Below, one piece after another: positions 44,335 through 52,974 of a stretch of 64,000 bases of DNA (position 1 is the first letter of the stretch; each line of letters starts with the position of its first letter). The stretch lies in assembly GCF_041505935.1 (NCBI RefSeq), contig NZ_CP140110.1. The stretch is one strand, 5' to 3'. Both the position numbers and the translations under genes were made by a program. The DNA is from Fervidobacterium_A thailandense. Lineage in GTDB: Bacteria > Thermotogota > Thermotogae > Thermotogales > Fervidobacteriaceae. The notes under the pieces are model-generated. The model was given only the letters and a program-made list of their open reading frames with translations. It was not told the DNA's origin and searched no databases.

Positions 44335-45058
44335 GTCATCGAATACTTTTCATCATCCGAGAACGTATGGTATACTTTTGTTCGGTGGCATTGGAAAACG
44401 CTTTGGGTGGGTCAAGCCCAAGCAGTTTTTTTTACTTCCAAACGGAAAGATGATAATGGAGTTCGTCGTTGAACGGTTTGTAAGCTGGGGATTATTTCAC
44501 AAGATTATCGTTGTGACCGCTGAGGAGTGGCGGGAAGAAACGGAAAAGGTACTGGCTGGACTGGTCAGAGAGCGCGAGATTGAGCTCTGCGTTGGCGGGG
44601 TTTCGAGGGAGCGTTCCGTTCTAAACGCGCTTTACAAACTCGAGGATGTCGCGAACGAAGAAGACATAGTGCTCATCCACGATGGGGCAAGGCCGTTGGT
44701 TTCAAGAAATGTGGTCGAGAGGAATTTGGAAGCTTGCAAAAAATACGGTGCGGTCGTAACTGCTATCAACGCAACGGATACGGTTTCGCTATCCCGAAAC
44801 GGTGAAAGTGTTGAAACCGTTGTTCAGAGACAGAACGTGTATCTTCACCAAACACCTCAAACGTTCAAGTACGGGATCTTGAGGGAATGTTTCCAGAGAA
44901 ACCTTGAACACCTCGACCAATTCTCCGACGACGCTTCCATCGTTTTCTCTTGTGGTTACAAAGTCTTTTACGTAGAAGGTGAGCGCACAAACGTGAAGCT
45001 GACAACCTTCGAGGATCTTTACATTCTCAAAGCACTCATCGAATCCGGTGCTGTTTGA
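44327..45058 (+). CDS. ispD: IspD/TarI-family cytidylyltransferase
   Basis: 243 aa. Best fits 2-C-methyl-D-erythritol 4-phosphate cytidylyltransferase of the MEP isoprenoid pathway. Seen: nucleotide loop with PKQ (GGIGKRFGWVKPKQF), SVLNAL, the IHDGARPLVS block, QTPQTF, DDAS and the C-terminal NVKLTTFEDL. The start of the loop is FGGIG instead of the usual AAGxG, and the spacing around TDTVSLSRNG also recalls TarI (ribitol-5-phosphate), so that alternative stays open. Start: TTG 44327 with GGGAG 8-9 nt upstream, overlapping the ligA end. No other isoprenoid gene is in the window. The 45 bp to the flippase-like gene hold no terminator. Confidence 0.82.
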   Translation: MGESSNTFHHPRTYGILLFGGIGKRFGWVKPKQFFLLPNGKMIMEFVVERFVSWGLFHKIIVVTAEEWREETEKVLAGLVREREIELCVGGVSRERSVLNALYKLEDVANEEDIVLIHDGARPLVSRNVVERNLEACKKYGAVVTAINATDTVSLSRNGESVETVVQRQNVYLHQTPQTFKYGILRECFQRNLEHLDQFSDDASIVFSCGYKVFYVEGERTNVKLTTFEDLYILKALIESGAV

Positions 45059-45103
45059 AGCGCCTGAGAACCTAATCCGAAGAATTAAAAGGAGTGGATG
45101 TGT

Positions 45104-46168
45104 TTGAACCTCAAGAAGATACTCTTAAACATTCTGATATCGGTACTGATCGGGTTTTCGATAGTGACCATTATCGGTATAATAAGTGCAAAGCAAGATT
45201 TGATTTCCGCGCTCAAGTTGTTTCCAAAGTACGCGATCCTCAACCTGCTGGTGTTGTTGGTTATCGATTACCTACTTCATGCCTTGAGACTCCACTTTAT
45301 TCTCATTGGACTTGGATACAGGGTACGGTTCCTCGATTGCCTTGAAAACGTGTTCTACACGGTCTACTTTTCCTTTGTCACTCCCATGTCGATAGGTGGT
45401 CAACCGTTCCAGATATACCACCTGACGCGGTTAGGTGTGAAGGCCTACGATGCAACGAATGTATCAATCAGCCGAATGTTCATCGGTGTGTCCATAGTTT
45501 TCTTCGTGGATATCCTGTTCATAAAGCGTGTCCTTTCGATACTGAAAGGAACGGTTGGTTTGACGGTCGTTCTTGTCGGTTTTGGTATATCGGTGCTCAT
45601 CACACTACTCGGTTTACTCGTCTTTTTGAACAAGACGTGGTTGTACGGTGTTCTCCGATTCGTTCAGAAGGTGACAAAATCGCAAAAGCTCCGAGATCGT
45701 GAGCGTGCAATATTGGAGTGGATCGGCAAGATGTCCAGTTCTACGAAGTACCTCTTTTCCAAGGCGTTTTGGGCCGTTATCTTGGATTTTTTGATTGGCT
45801 TGGTTGGTTCCGCGATCGTGGCTTACCAACTGAAATACGCACTGGAGAGTGTATCACATGCACAAGTTCCACTCTTCACTTTCTGGGGTATCGTCACGAT
45901 GCTAAACAGTGTGGTTTACTACGTCCCGACACCGGGTTCGAGTGGCGGCATCGAAGGTTTTTACCAGCTTGTGTTTTCAAAACTTTACGGTTCTAAAGCA
46001 GCTATGAGCGGTATACTGGTCTTCAGACTCGTAACTTACTACCTCGTAGTCTTCCTGGGGACGATCTTCATTTGGAGGTTCACGAGGATAGGCAGGAAGT
46101 TCTCCGGATCTCTGGACGAACAAGTTGGCAACCAACTGGGTGCTGGAAAGGATGATGGAAGTATTTGA
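45104..46168 (+). CDS. Flippase-like membrane protein (YbhN/AglD/UPF0104, MprF transmembrane-domain type)
   Basis: 354 aa with about 8 transmembrane helices and the conserved PMSIGGQPFQIYHL block seen in lysylphosphatidylglycerol synthase-type flippase domains, plus TPGSSGGIEGFYQLVF near the C-terminus. Without the soluble aminoacyl-transferase domain of MprF, it probably moves a lipid-linked substrate across the membrane. Start TTG 45104 fits the ribosome site AAGGAG (9 nt); the ATG at 45098 would be only 3 nt from it. Overlaps the next gene by 1 nt (TGATG). Substrate unknown. Confidence 0.78.
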   Translation: MNLKKILLNILISVLIGFSIVTIIGIISAKQDLISALKLFPKYAILNLLVLLVIDYLLHALRLHFILIGLGYRVRFLDCLENVFYTVYFSFVTPMSIGGQPFQIYHLTRLGVKAYDATNVSISRMFIGVSIVFFVDILFIKRVLSILKGTVGLTVVLVGFGISVLITLLGLLVFLNKTWLYGVLRFVQKVTKSQKLRDRERAILEWIGKMSSSTKYLFSKAFWAVILDFLIGLVGSAIVAYQLKYALESVSHAQVPLFTFWGIVTMLNSVVYYVPTPGSSGGIEGFYQLVFSKLYGSKAAMSGILVFRLVTYYLVVFLGTIFIWRFTRIGRKFSGSLDEQVGNQLGAGKDDGSI

Positions 46169-46932
46169 TGGAAGTATTCAGGAGAATTCGAACACCGTTT
46201 TTTGATGGTGGAATCGTACGAAGGTGTTTGAGCTTTATCAAACCCATGGGCCGCGCAGTTGGTGTTACCAAAACATTTTTGAACACGCTGCTGACTCTGT
46301 TTGTAACGTGCGAATGTCTTATCTGTGGTCGACCGATTGAAGAAGAACTGAACGGAGAACTCAGGGTTTGTGAAAATTGCTTGGAAGAAATATTCCGCCT
46401 CCGTTCCGAGGTACCTTACAAGTTGAACGATACGGAAGTTTTCTTTTACGGTACCTACGAAGAGAAACTCAGGGAGCTCATCCTGGCATATAAGTTCCGG
46501 CTGCACCCAGGACTTTCGAAGGTGCTTGCGAAGCTCCTATTTGAAACGGTTCGGGGCCACGGAATCGAGTTTGATTTCGTTACCTACGTTCCGTCAACCA
46601 AGACGTCGAAGAAGAAACGCGGATTCGATCACATGAGGCTTGTTGCTAAAGAACTTTCCAAGCTGGTGGAAAAGCAAGTCCTGGAACTCCTCAGGACCAT
46701 TCGTGAGACGGACCAGCTGGTTGCAACCAACAGAAAGGAAGCGGTGCGAGGAAAATACGATTTGAAAAAGCGTGAAATCTCCGGGATATCTCGGATGTTA
46801 GATTCGAAAGTTGTCCTACTGATAGATGACGTACTCACAACAGGAAGCACGATGAACGAATGTCTAAAAGTCCTCAGGCGTAACTTCCCAAGGACAAAAT
46901 TCGTTCTGATGGTCGTTGCAGTCAAAGTTTAG
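46168..46932 (+). CDS. comFC: ComF-family phosphoribosyltransferase-like protein
   Basis: 254 aa. A Cys4 zinc motif (CECLICG...CENC, about 49-72) is followed by a type I phosphoribosyltransferase fold with the PRPP loop VVLLIDDVLTTGST near the end and the family stretch VPSTKTSKKKRGFDHM. ComFC/GntX proteins help natural transformation in several bacteria by an unknown route. ATG overlaps the previous stop (TGATG). In this lineage a role in DNA uptake is not shown; the neighbouring xseB makes a DNA-processing theme possible. Confidence 0.85.
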   Translation: MEVFRRIRTPFFDGGIVRRCLSFIKPMGRAVGVTKTFLNTLLTLFVTCECLICGRPIEEELNGELRVCENCLEEIFRLRSEVPYKLNDTEVFFYGTYEEKLRELILAYKFRLHPGLSKVLAKLLFETVRGHGIEFDFVTYVPSTKTSKKKRGFDHMRLVAKELSKLVEKQVLELLRTIRETDQLVATNRKEAVRGKYDLKKREISGISRMLDSKVVLLIDDVLTTGSTMNECLKVLRRNFPRTKFVLMVVAVKV

Positions 46933-46954
46933 AGTTCGGGGAGGTCTGTAAAGG

Positions 46955-47206
46955 ATGGATCTTGAAAAGATAAAGAGCTTGACGTCGGAGGAAGTGGAGA
47001 AACTGAGCTTCAAAGAACTGATGGAATCTATAGAGACCATCAAATCGGCGTTTTTGAGTGCTGAACTGGACATCGAGGAGCAGATAGAACTTTATTCTAA
47101 GGCCATCATGCTACTGATGAAGGCGCGTGAGAAGCTGGCCAACGTGAGGAAACAGAAAGAGGAAATTGATAGGATGTACGAAGAATTCATAAATCGGATG
47201 GGTTGA
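46955..47206 (+). CDS. xseB: Exodeoxyribonuclease VII small subunit
   Basis: 83 aa, helical. The pattern SFKELMESIETIKSAF...ELDIEEQIELYSKAIMLL...LANVRKQKEEI matches XseB (about 60-85 aa), of which several copies bind each XseA catalytic subunit. xseA is not beside it in the window. It lies 22 bp after comFC and 16 bp before the unknown membrane protein. Ribosome site GGGGAGG is rather far (11 nt) from the ATG. Confidence 0.8.
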   Translation: MDLEKIKSLTSEEVEKLSFKELMESIETIKSAFLSAELDIEEQIELYSKAIMLLMKAREKLANVRKQKEEIDRMYEEFINRMG

Positions 47207-47222
47207 AAGGGGGAGTTTTCGT

Positions 47223-47978
47223 TTGGCGGTGTATCGCTCCAGCGACAGGTGGTTTTTCAGAGGATTTCCATTTTCCGGAGTTACTCAAGTGTTGGTGGGT
47301 ATTGTCTTTCTAGTCTTACCACTCGGCACTTACGTTTCGTACTTCAAGTTCCTGGCCGATTACGCTTTTGTCTTCGATTGGCTCAAGACGTTCATAGGGG
47401 TTGTGTTCTTATCGTTGGGTACTCTTGAAACGCTACTTTACTTTATAAGGTTCACTTCATCGAAAGTCTACAACTCGAACCTTCAGGATGTGGTGGAGCA
47501 GATTCTCACGGAAGTTAAACGTACGGGAAGCTCCGTGTTGGGCACGTTTCTATCGTTCCGCCCATGGATGAGCGGTGAGTACTATGTAAAGACGGAAAAA
47601 GGGGTTCCACGCTATTTCTTTCCAACGTACCTTGTTGTGTTGTATACCGAGGGAGGAAATCTCGTTGTCCGGGAGTACTTACTGCACATCAGGAATAAAA
47701 CTTACGAGGTTGTTGGTTATCACGTGTGCCCGATTTCGCGCATAGTTTCGGTCGGTTTGACGCAGGACAGGCTCGTTTTTGACACCGGAACCGAGAGTGT
47801 GGGTGCAACGGTCGACTTTTTTGAAGTGAGAACCGAAGGTGGAAGCTTCAGAGTCCCCATTTTTGAAGAAGAGATACTCTCGAGCTACGGAAACATTGGA
47901 ACACTCAAGGAAGAGATGATTTCGAAAGTATCCCTAATCATTAAGTTACTCCTGAGTTCAAAGGGGGCAAAAGAATAA
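47223..47978 (+). CDS. Unknown membrane protein with soluble C-terminal domain
   Basis: 251 aa, not recognised. Two hydrophobic helices (about 18-40 and 52-76) are followed by a soluble region of about 170 residues with mixed helix and strand and a helical end. No cysteine or metal motif pattern; the middle holds SFRPWMSGEYYVKTEKG and a run of strands ending SRIVSVGLTQDRLVFD. Start TTG 47223 behind GGGGGAG. Last gene of the rnr run; close spacing to xseB suggests co-expression. It may be a two-helix anchored sensor or structural protein. Confidence 0.6.
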   Translation: MAVYRSSDRWFFRGFPFSGVTQVLVGIVFLVLPLGTYVSYFKFLADYAFVFDWLKTFIGVVFLSLGTLETLLYFIRFTSSKVYNSNLQDVVEQILTEVKRTGSSVLGTFLSFRPWMSGEYYVKTEKGVPRYFFPTYLVVLYTEGGNLVVREYLLHIRNKTYEVVGYHVCPISRIVSVGLTQDRLVFDTGTESVGATVDFFEVRTEGGSFRVPIFEEEILSSYGNIGTLKEEMISKVSLIIKLLLSSKGAKE

Positions 47979-48020
47979 ACTTTGGATTTTTGGGAACCGG
48001 AAAATCGGCGAAATTTGGTG

Positions 48021-48050
48021 TTGAAACGTAGTTTAACATTATGGTATAAT
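48021..48050 (+). promoter_or_regulatory. Promoter of the first ABC transporter operon
   Basis: TTGAAA, 18-nt spacer, TATAAT with extended TGG (ATGGTATAAT). Leader about 60 nt. Confidence 0.78.
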
Positions 48051-48115
48051 AAGCAATAGTCCTGAAATAAACACGGAATTAAATTCACACAAACGCTTGA
48101 GGAGGAGTGATTTCG

Positions 48116-49108
48116 TTGGCTTCGTTACTCAGTGTTCGTAACTTAAGCACCTATTTTTATCTTGAGGAAGGTGTGTTAAAAGCAGTTAACGACGTATCGT
48201 TCGAACTTTCGGAAAACGAGGTACTTGGCATCGTCGGTGAAACCGGCTCCGGAAAAAGTATCACGGTTCGAAGCATCATGAGACTTATCCACTACCCCGG
48301 TAAGATCGTCTCCGGCCAGATTATCTACAGGGGGCGTGGAAAAGAGGAAGATATTCTAAAGCTCGACGAAGATGAAATGACTCACATTAGAGGAAAAGAG
48401 ATATCGATGATCTTCCAGGACCCGCTGACCTCACTCAACCCGTTGTACACGATTGGTGACCAGCTGATGGAAACGATCATGCAACATCAAGACGTTGACC
48501 GTGCAACTGCGTGGAAGCTCGCCGTGGAGATGCTTAAGAAAGTTCAAATCCCGGAACCGGAGAAGAGGATGAACTCCTACCCGTTCGAATTCAGCGGCGG
48601 TATGAAACAGAGGGTTGTCATCGCTATCGCACTCTCGTGTAACCCGAAAGTGTTGATTGCGGACGAGCCAACGACGGCACTCGATGTTACGATACAGGCA
48701 CAGGTACTCGAGCTGATGAAGGAACTCCAACGCGAATTGAAAACCGGTACGATCTTCATCACGCACGACCTCGGTGTCATCTCCGCTATGGCCGACAGGG
48801 TAATGGTCATGTACGGAGGACGTCAGATGGAGTTGGCACCGGCCGAGGATGTCTTCCACAAGCCGATGCACCCGTACACGCACATGCTTCTCAAGTCAAT
48901 ACCGAGGGTAGACATCAAGCAGGAGAGACTCGAATCGATCCCTGGACAACCTCCGAGGATGATCGATGTTCCAGATGTGTGTCCGTTTGCACCGAGGTGT
49001 CCAAGGAGGCTGGACAAGTGCTCGAAGGAATTACCCCCGTTCGAGGAGTTAGAACCGAACCACTACGTGAGGTGCTTTAATCCGGTACTTGGAGGGGATA
49101 AGAAATGA
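48116..49108 (+). CDS. Dpp/Opp-type ABC transporter ATP-binding protein (DppD-like)
   Basis: 330 aa. Walker A GETGSGKS, signature FSGGMKQR and Walker B VLIADEPTT, with the C-terminal oligopeptide-transporter cap (CPFAPRCPRRLDKCSKELP) that in this family can hold an iron-sulphur cluster through its cysteines. It is one of the two unequal ATPases of a binding-protein-dependent importer. Start: TTG 48116, 8 nt after GAGGAGGAG; the GTG at 48107 lies inside the ribosome site. Its end overlaps the next ATPase gene (ATGA). Confidence 0.95.
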   Translation: MASLLSVRNLSTYFYLEEGVLKAVNDVSFELSENEVLGIVGETGSGKSITVRSIMRLIHYPGKIVSGQIIYRGRGKEEDILKLDEDEMTHIRGKEISMIFQDPLTSLNPLYTIGDQLMETIMQHQDVDRATAWKLAVEMLKKVQIPEPEKRMNSYPFEFSGGMKQRVVIAIALSCNPKVLIADEPTTALDVTIQAQVLELMKELQRELKTGTIFITHDLGVISAMADRVMVMYGGRQMELAPAEDVFHKPMHPYTHMLLKSIPRVDIKQERLESIPGQPPRMIDVPDVCPFAPRCPRRLDKCSKELPPFEELEPNHYVRCFNPVLGGDKK

Positions 49109-50145
49109 GCGATAAAATAAACGCGGCAACGGCAACGAAAGAGACGAACGTTCAAAACGACGTTGTTATCAGAGTCAAGAATTTGAAGAAGTACTTCCCG
49201 ATTTACAAGGGTTTCCTCATCAAAAAACACGTCGGTGATGTTAAAGCAGTTGACGATATTTCGTTCGAAGTACGCAGAGGGGAAACCTTCGCACTCGTTG
49301 GAGAATCGGGATGTGGCAAGACGACGACGGCAAGGACAATGCTCAGACTTATCGATCCAACAGACGGTGTGATAGAGATACTTGGTACGGACATCTCAAG
49401 ACTCTCACGTGAAGAACTGCTACCGTTCAGAAGGAAAATGCAGATCGTCTTCCAAAACCCGATCGGTTCACTAAACCCGAGGATGACTGTTGGCCAGATT
49501 CTCACCGAACCGATGCTTTTCCATAAGATAGTCAAAGACCAGCAGGAGGCTAACGAACGGGCTATCGAGCTACTCAGGATGGTCGGTATGAAACCGTACC
49601 ACATGGATCGCTATCCACACCAATTCAGTGGTGGCCAGAAGCAGAGAATAGCGATTGCGCGTGCACTGAGCGTAAATCCGGAGATACTGTTCCTCGACGA
49701 ACCAACCTCCGCACTCGACGTTTCAGTTCAGGCCCAGATTGTGAACCTGTTTTTGAAGTTCCAAGAAGAACTGGGACTTACGTACATCTTCATCTCGCAC
49801 AACCTTGCACTTGTCAGGTTCATCAGTCATCACGTCGCAATTATGTACCTTGGAAGGATCGTGGAAATGGGAGAAGTCAACGAGGTATTCGACAACCCGA
49901 TCCACCCGTACACCAAGGCGCTCCTTTCGGCTTCACCGATACCGGATCCAGCAATTGAAAAGAAGAGGAGCAGGTTGATACTCACCGGAAACGTGCCAAG
50001 TCCAATTGCCAGGCCGAGTGGTTGTTTCTTTCATCCAAGGTGTCCGTTCAAGATGGATATTTGCGATAAGGAATATCCTCAGATGAAATTCGTTTCTCCA
50101 AACCACCAGGTAGCGTGTCACCTGGTAGATAAAAGGGAGGTGTAG
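49105..50145 (+). CDS. Dpp/Opp-type ABC transporter ATP-binding protein (DppF-like)
   Basis: 346 aa. Walker A GESGCGKT, signature FSGGQKQR, Walker B ILFLDEPTS, and the cap motif FFHPRCPFKMDICDKEYP. Partner of the DppD-like ATPase; the genes overlap by 4 nt. An N-terminal extension of about 20 polar residues precedes the ATPase domain. The binding-protein gene follows 2 bp later, an unusual order since Dpp operons normally begin with the binding protein. Confidence 0.95.
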   Translation: MSDKINAATATKETNVQNDVVIRVKNLKKYFPIYKGFLIKKHVGDVKAVDDISFEVRRGETFALVGESGCGKTTTARTMLRLIDPTDGVIEILGTDISRLSREELLPFRRKMQIVFQNPIGSLNPRMTVGQILTEPMLFHKIVKDQQEANERAIELLRMVGMKPYHMDRYPHQFSGGQKQRIAIARALSVNPEILFLDEPTSALDVSVQAQIVNLFLKFQEELGLTYIFISHNLALVRFISHHVAIMYLGRIVEMGEVNEVFDNPIHPYTKALLSASPIPDPAIEKKRSRLILTGNVPSPIARPSGCFFHPRCPFKMDICDKEYPQMKFVSPNHQVACHLVDKREV

Positions 50146-50147
50146 GT

Positions 50148-51878
50148 ATGAGGAAGGTTCTCACGGTAGTTCTTTCCTTGCTCCTTGTCGCTTTTATATT
50201 CGCAAACTACATCGGCTCCCAAGCAACCGGTAAGAAAGGCGGAACGCTCATCATTCCAACACTGAGTGGTCCAAGGACTGTCAACGACACCGTTTCGAAG
50301 GAAACCAGCTCCTCAGACGTTATCGCCATGTTCATGAGCTGGGGCGGAACGCTGATTGAAAGGCACGGTGTCGATGGAAAGTTCTACCCAGCTCTAGCCG
50401 AGAGATGGGACGGTCCAAGGCTAACGAAGGACGGCGGTATGGAAGTTATCTGGTACCTCAGAAAAGGCGTTAAGTGGAGTGATGGAACACCGTTCACGGC
50501 TGACGACGTTGTATTCACGCTTAACGAGATATACACCAATCCCGATATTCCGAGCTCGTTCAAAGACGTCATCAGGAGCACGAACGGACATCTTCCGAAA
50601 GCCACCAAGATAAACGATTACACGGTCAGGATGTACTACCCAGAACCATTCAGGCTCGCGTTCAGGTACCTTGGCGGTATGTACATCTTCCCGAAGCACA
50701 TTGCAAAGAAATGGGTTGATGCCGGCAAATTTGCTGAATTCTGGACCGTTGATTCCATCAACAAGAAGGAAATTGTTGGACTTGGACCATTCATCCCTGT
50801 CGAATACGTACCTGACCAGTACGTCAGGTTTGTTGCTAACCCTCACTACTGGAAGAGGGACAAGAACGGCGTGCAACTCCCGTACTTGAACGAAGTAGTC
50901 TACAAGATCATCTCGTCTCAAGATGCTCAGAAACTTGCGTTCGAAAAAGGAGAAGTTGACATCTACTCACCAAGAGGAACGGAATTTGCGTACTTCAAAG
51001 AGAATGAAAAGAAATTCAACATCACCGTTATGTCCTACGGTCCAGCATACGGTACACAGTTCATCGTCTTCAACTGGAACAACAAGGACGAAGCCAAGAG
51101 AGAATGGTTCAGGAACGTGAACTTCAGAAGAGCCGTTGCTTACGCAATGGACAAGAAGAAGATGATCGATACTCTCTTCAACGGTCTTGCGGTGGAGCAG
51201 TGGTCACCAGTTTCGATGGCTTCTCCGTACTACAACGAGAAGGTTGTTGCGAAGTATCCATACGACCTCAACAAAGCAAGAGCTGAACTAAGACTTGGTG
51301 GCTTTAGCTGGGACAAGAACGGAAGACTTATCGACAGCAAGGGTAGACCTGTGAAATTCACGATCGAAACGAACGCCGGTAACACGATCCGCGAAGGTAT
51401 GGGTAACATTATCACCGCTGCACTCAAACAGCTTGGTATGGATATCACGTTCGTACCCGGTGACTTCAACACACTCGTTAACAGGATGCTCAACGTCGGT
51501 GACTGGGATGCCATCATCATCGGTTTGACTGGTTCAGATGAACCACAGGGTGGTAGAAACGTTTGGGCACTTGATGGCTCGCTCCACTTCTGGAACTTCT
51601 CACCGGACGTTGCAAAATGGGTTGACCCGAAGTACTACCATGTGCCTGACTTTGAAAAGGAAATCGATAAGATATTCAGGGAAAACGTCAGAATACTTGA
51701 CGATAACGTTGTGAAAGACTACTGGGCAAAATTCCAGAAACTCGCTTCTGAATACTTACCGTTGATCTACACGGTTAACTCACTGAGGCTCTTTGCATGG
51801 AGGAACACCATTAAGAACGTTCAAATTGGTCTCTACGGCGGTACAACCTGGAACATCGACTGGCTCTACAAAGAATAA
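50148..51878 (+). CDS. Family 5 extracellular solute-binding protein
   Basis: 576 aa. Signal peptide (1-19, ending FIFA) without a lipobox cysteine, then the SBP_bac_5 fold: FYPALAERWDG, LRKGVKWSDGTPFTADDV and the hinge-region block FRRAVAYAMDKKKMID are all seen. Such proteins in Thermotogales bind either oligopeptides or oligosaccharides; the sequence does not say which. With no lipid anchor it should be free in the periplasm under the toga. Ribosome site GGGAGGTG. A hairpin terminator follows before the permease genes, which would make the binding protein more abundant than the permeases. Confidence 0.93.
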   Translation: MRKVLTVVLSLLLVAFIFANYIGSQATGKKGGTLIIPTLSGPRTVNDTVSKETSSSDVIAMFMSWGGTLIERHGVDGKFYPALAERWDGPRLTKDGGMEVIWYLRKGVKWSDGTPFTADDVVFTLNEIYTNPDIPSSFKDVIRSTNGHLPKATKINDYTVRMYYPEPFRLAFRYLGGMYIFPKHIAKKWVDAGKFAEFWTVDSINKKEIVGLGPFIPVEYVPDQYVRFVANPHYWKRDKNGVQLPYLNEVVYKIISSQDAQKLAFEKGEVDIYSPRGTEFAYFKENEKKFNITVMSYGPAYGTQFIVFNWNNKDEAKREWFRNVNFRRAVAYAMDKKKMIDTLFNGLAVEQWSPVSMASPYYNEKVVAKYPYDLNKARAELRLGGFSWDKNGRLIDSKGRPVKFTIETNAGNTIREGMGNIITAALKQLGMDITFVPGDFNTLVNRMLNVGDWDAIIIGLTGSDEPQGGRNVWALDGSLHFWNFSPDVAKWVDPKYYHVPDFEKEIDKIFRENVRILDDNVVKDYWAKFQKLASEYLPLIYTVNSLRLFAWRNTIKNVQIGLYGGTTWNIDWLYKE

Positions 51879-51897
51879 TGTTTCTTTCGTGAGCTTG

Positions 51898-51926
51898 TGG
51901 GCGGGGTTCGCCCCCGCCCAATTTTT
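51898..51926 (+). terminator. Partial terminator (attenuator) after the binding-protein gene
   Basis: Stem TGGGCGGGG / CCCCGCCCA with a TTCGC loop and ATTTTTAAG after it. Inside the operon, so some transcripts must read through to the permeases. Confidence 0.85.
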
Positions 51927-51983
51927 AAGTTTAAACTTGGAAATCCGAAGTCACGACACAAAATTGCAAAGGGGTGAATAAGC

Positions 51984-52949
51984 TTGCTCAAGTACATCGC
52001 CAGGAGGCTCGTGATCCTCATTCCAGAACTGTGGATAATCACTATAATCGTCTTCACTTTACTCCAGCTTTCGCCCGGTGATTTCTTGGACCAATATAGG
52101 TTGGATCCATCAGTCTCAAAAGAGACCCTCAAAGCGATGGAACGGGAATACGGTCTCGACAAACCGGCTGTAGTTCAATATTTCTATTGGCTTGGTAAGG
52201 TTGTGAGGTTTGACTTTGGGCAATCATTCTACTACAGAAGACCTGTTGCAAGTTTAATTTACGAAAGGTTACTTGGAACATTGGTACTCTCGCTTTATTC
52301 GTTCGTGCTTTCCTGGATCATTGGTGTTGTACTCGGTGTGGTGTCAGCCCTGAAAAAGTACACATTAACCGATAAGATATTGACAGTTGTTGCGTTCAGC
52401 GGATTGGCGGTTCCGGGTTTCTTCCTCGCATTGCTACTGCTTTACATGGCAGCGAAGACGGGATGGTTCCCAATTGGTGGTATGTACAGTCCTGAAAATA
52501 CAAAGATGGATGTGTGGAACGCGTTCAAAGATATATTCTGGAGATTACAGCTGCCGGCTTTCACCTTAACTTTCGGTGGTTTTGCCGGTTTGATGCGTTA
52601 CATGAGAGGTAGTCTTCTTGATGTCCTCAACGAAGATTACGTTGAATTTGCCCGAGCGAAAGGAATGCCCGAAAGGGTTGTCATATACAAGCATGCACTG
52701 AGGAACGCGATAAACCCACTTGTAACCATGTTCGGTTACAGTTTGGCAGGTCTGTTAAGCGGTGCAGTCATCACGGAAACGATCTTCTCCTGGCCAGGAC
52801 TCGGTAGGTTGACCTATCAAGCACTTCTTCAAAAGGACTACTACGTCGTTATGGCCAGTACGGTCATCGGTACGATATTGCTCGTTCTTGGAAACCTTGT
52901 GGGTGATATTCTCCTGGCCGCCGTCGATCCACGAATCAGGTACGAATGA
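51984..52949 (+). CDS. Dpp-type ABC transporter permease (DppB-like)
   Basis: 321 aa with six transmembrane helices. The family N-terminal pattern (YIARRLVILIPELWIITIIVF...SPGDF) and the EAA loop EFARAKGMPERVVIYKHALRNA (about 213-234) are seen, then the C-terminal ITETIFSWPGLGRL motif. Start TTG 51984 behind AGGGGTGA. The next permease gene follows 25 bp on. Confidence 0.95.
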   Translation: MLKYIARRLVILIPELWIITIIVFTLLQLSPGDFLDQYRLDPSVSKETLKAMEREYGLDKPAVVQYFYWLGKVVRFDFGQSFYYRRPVASLIYERLLGTLVLSLYSFVLSWIIGVVLGVVSALKKYTLTDKILTVVAFSGLAVPGFFLALLLLYMAAKTGWFPIGGMYSPENTKMDVWNAFKDIFWRLQLPAFTLTFGGFAGLMRYMRGSLLDVLNEDYVEFARAKGMPERVVIYKHALRNAINPLVTMFGYSLAGLLSGAVITETIFSWPGLGRLTYQALLQKDYYVVMASTVIGTILLVLGNLVGDILLAAVDPRIRYE

Positions 52950-52974
52950 TCAGGTAAGGGAGGTGCCCGAAGAA

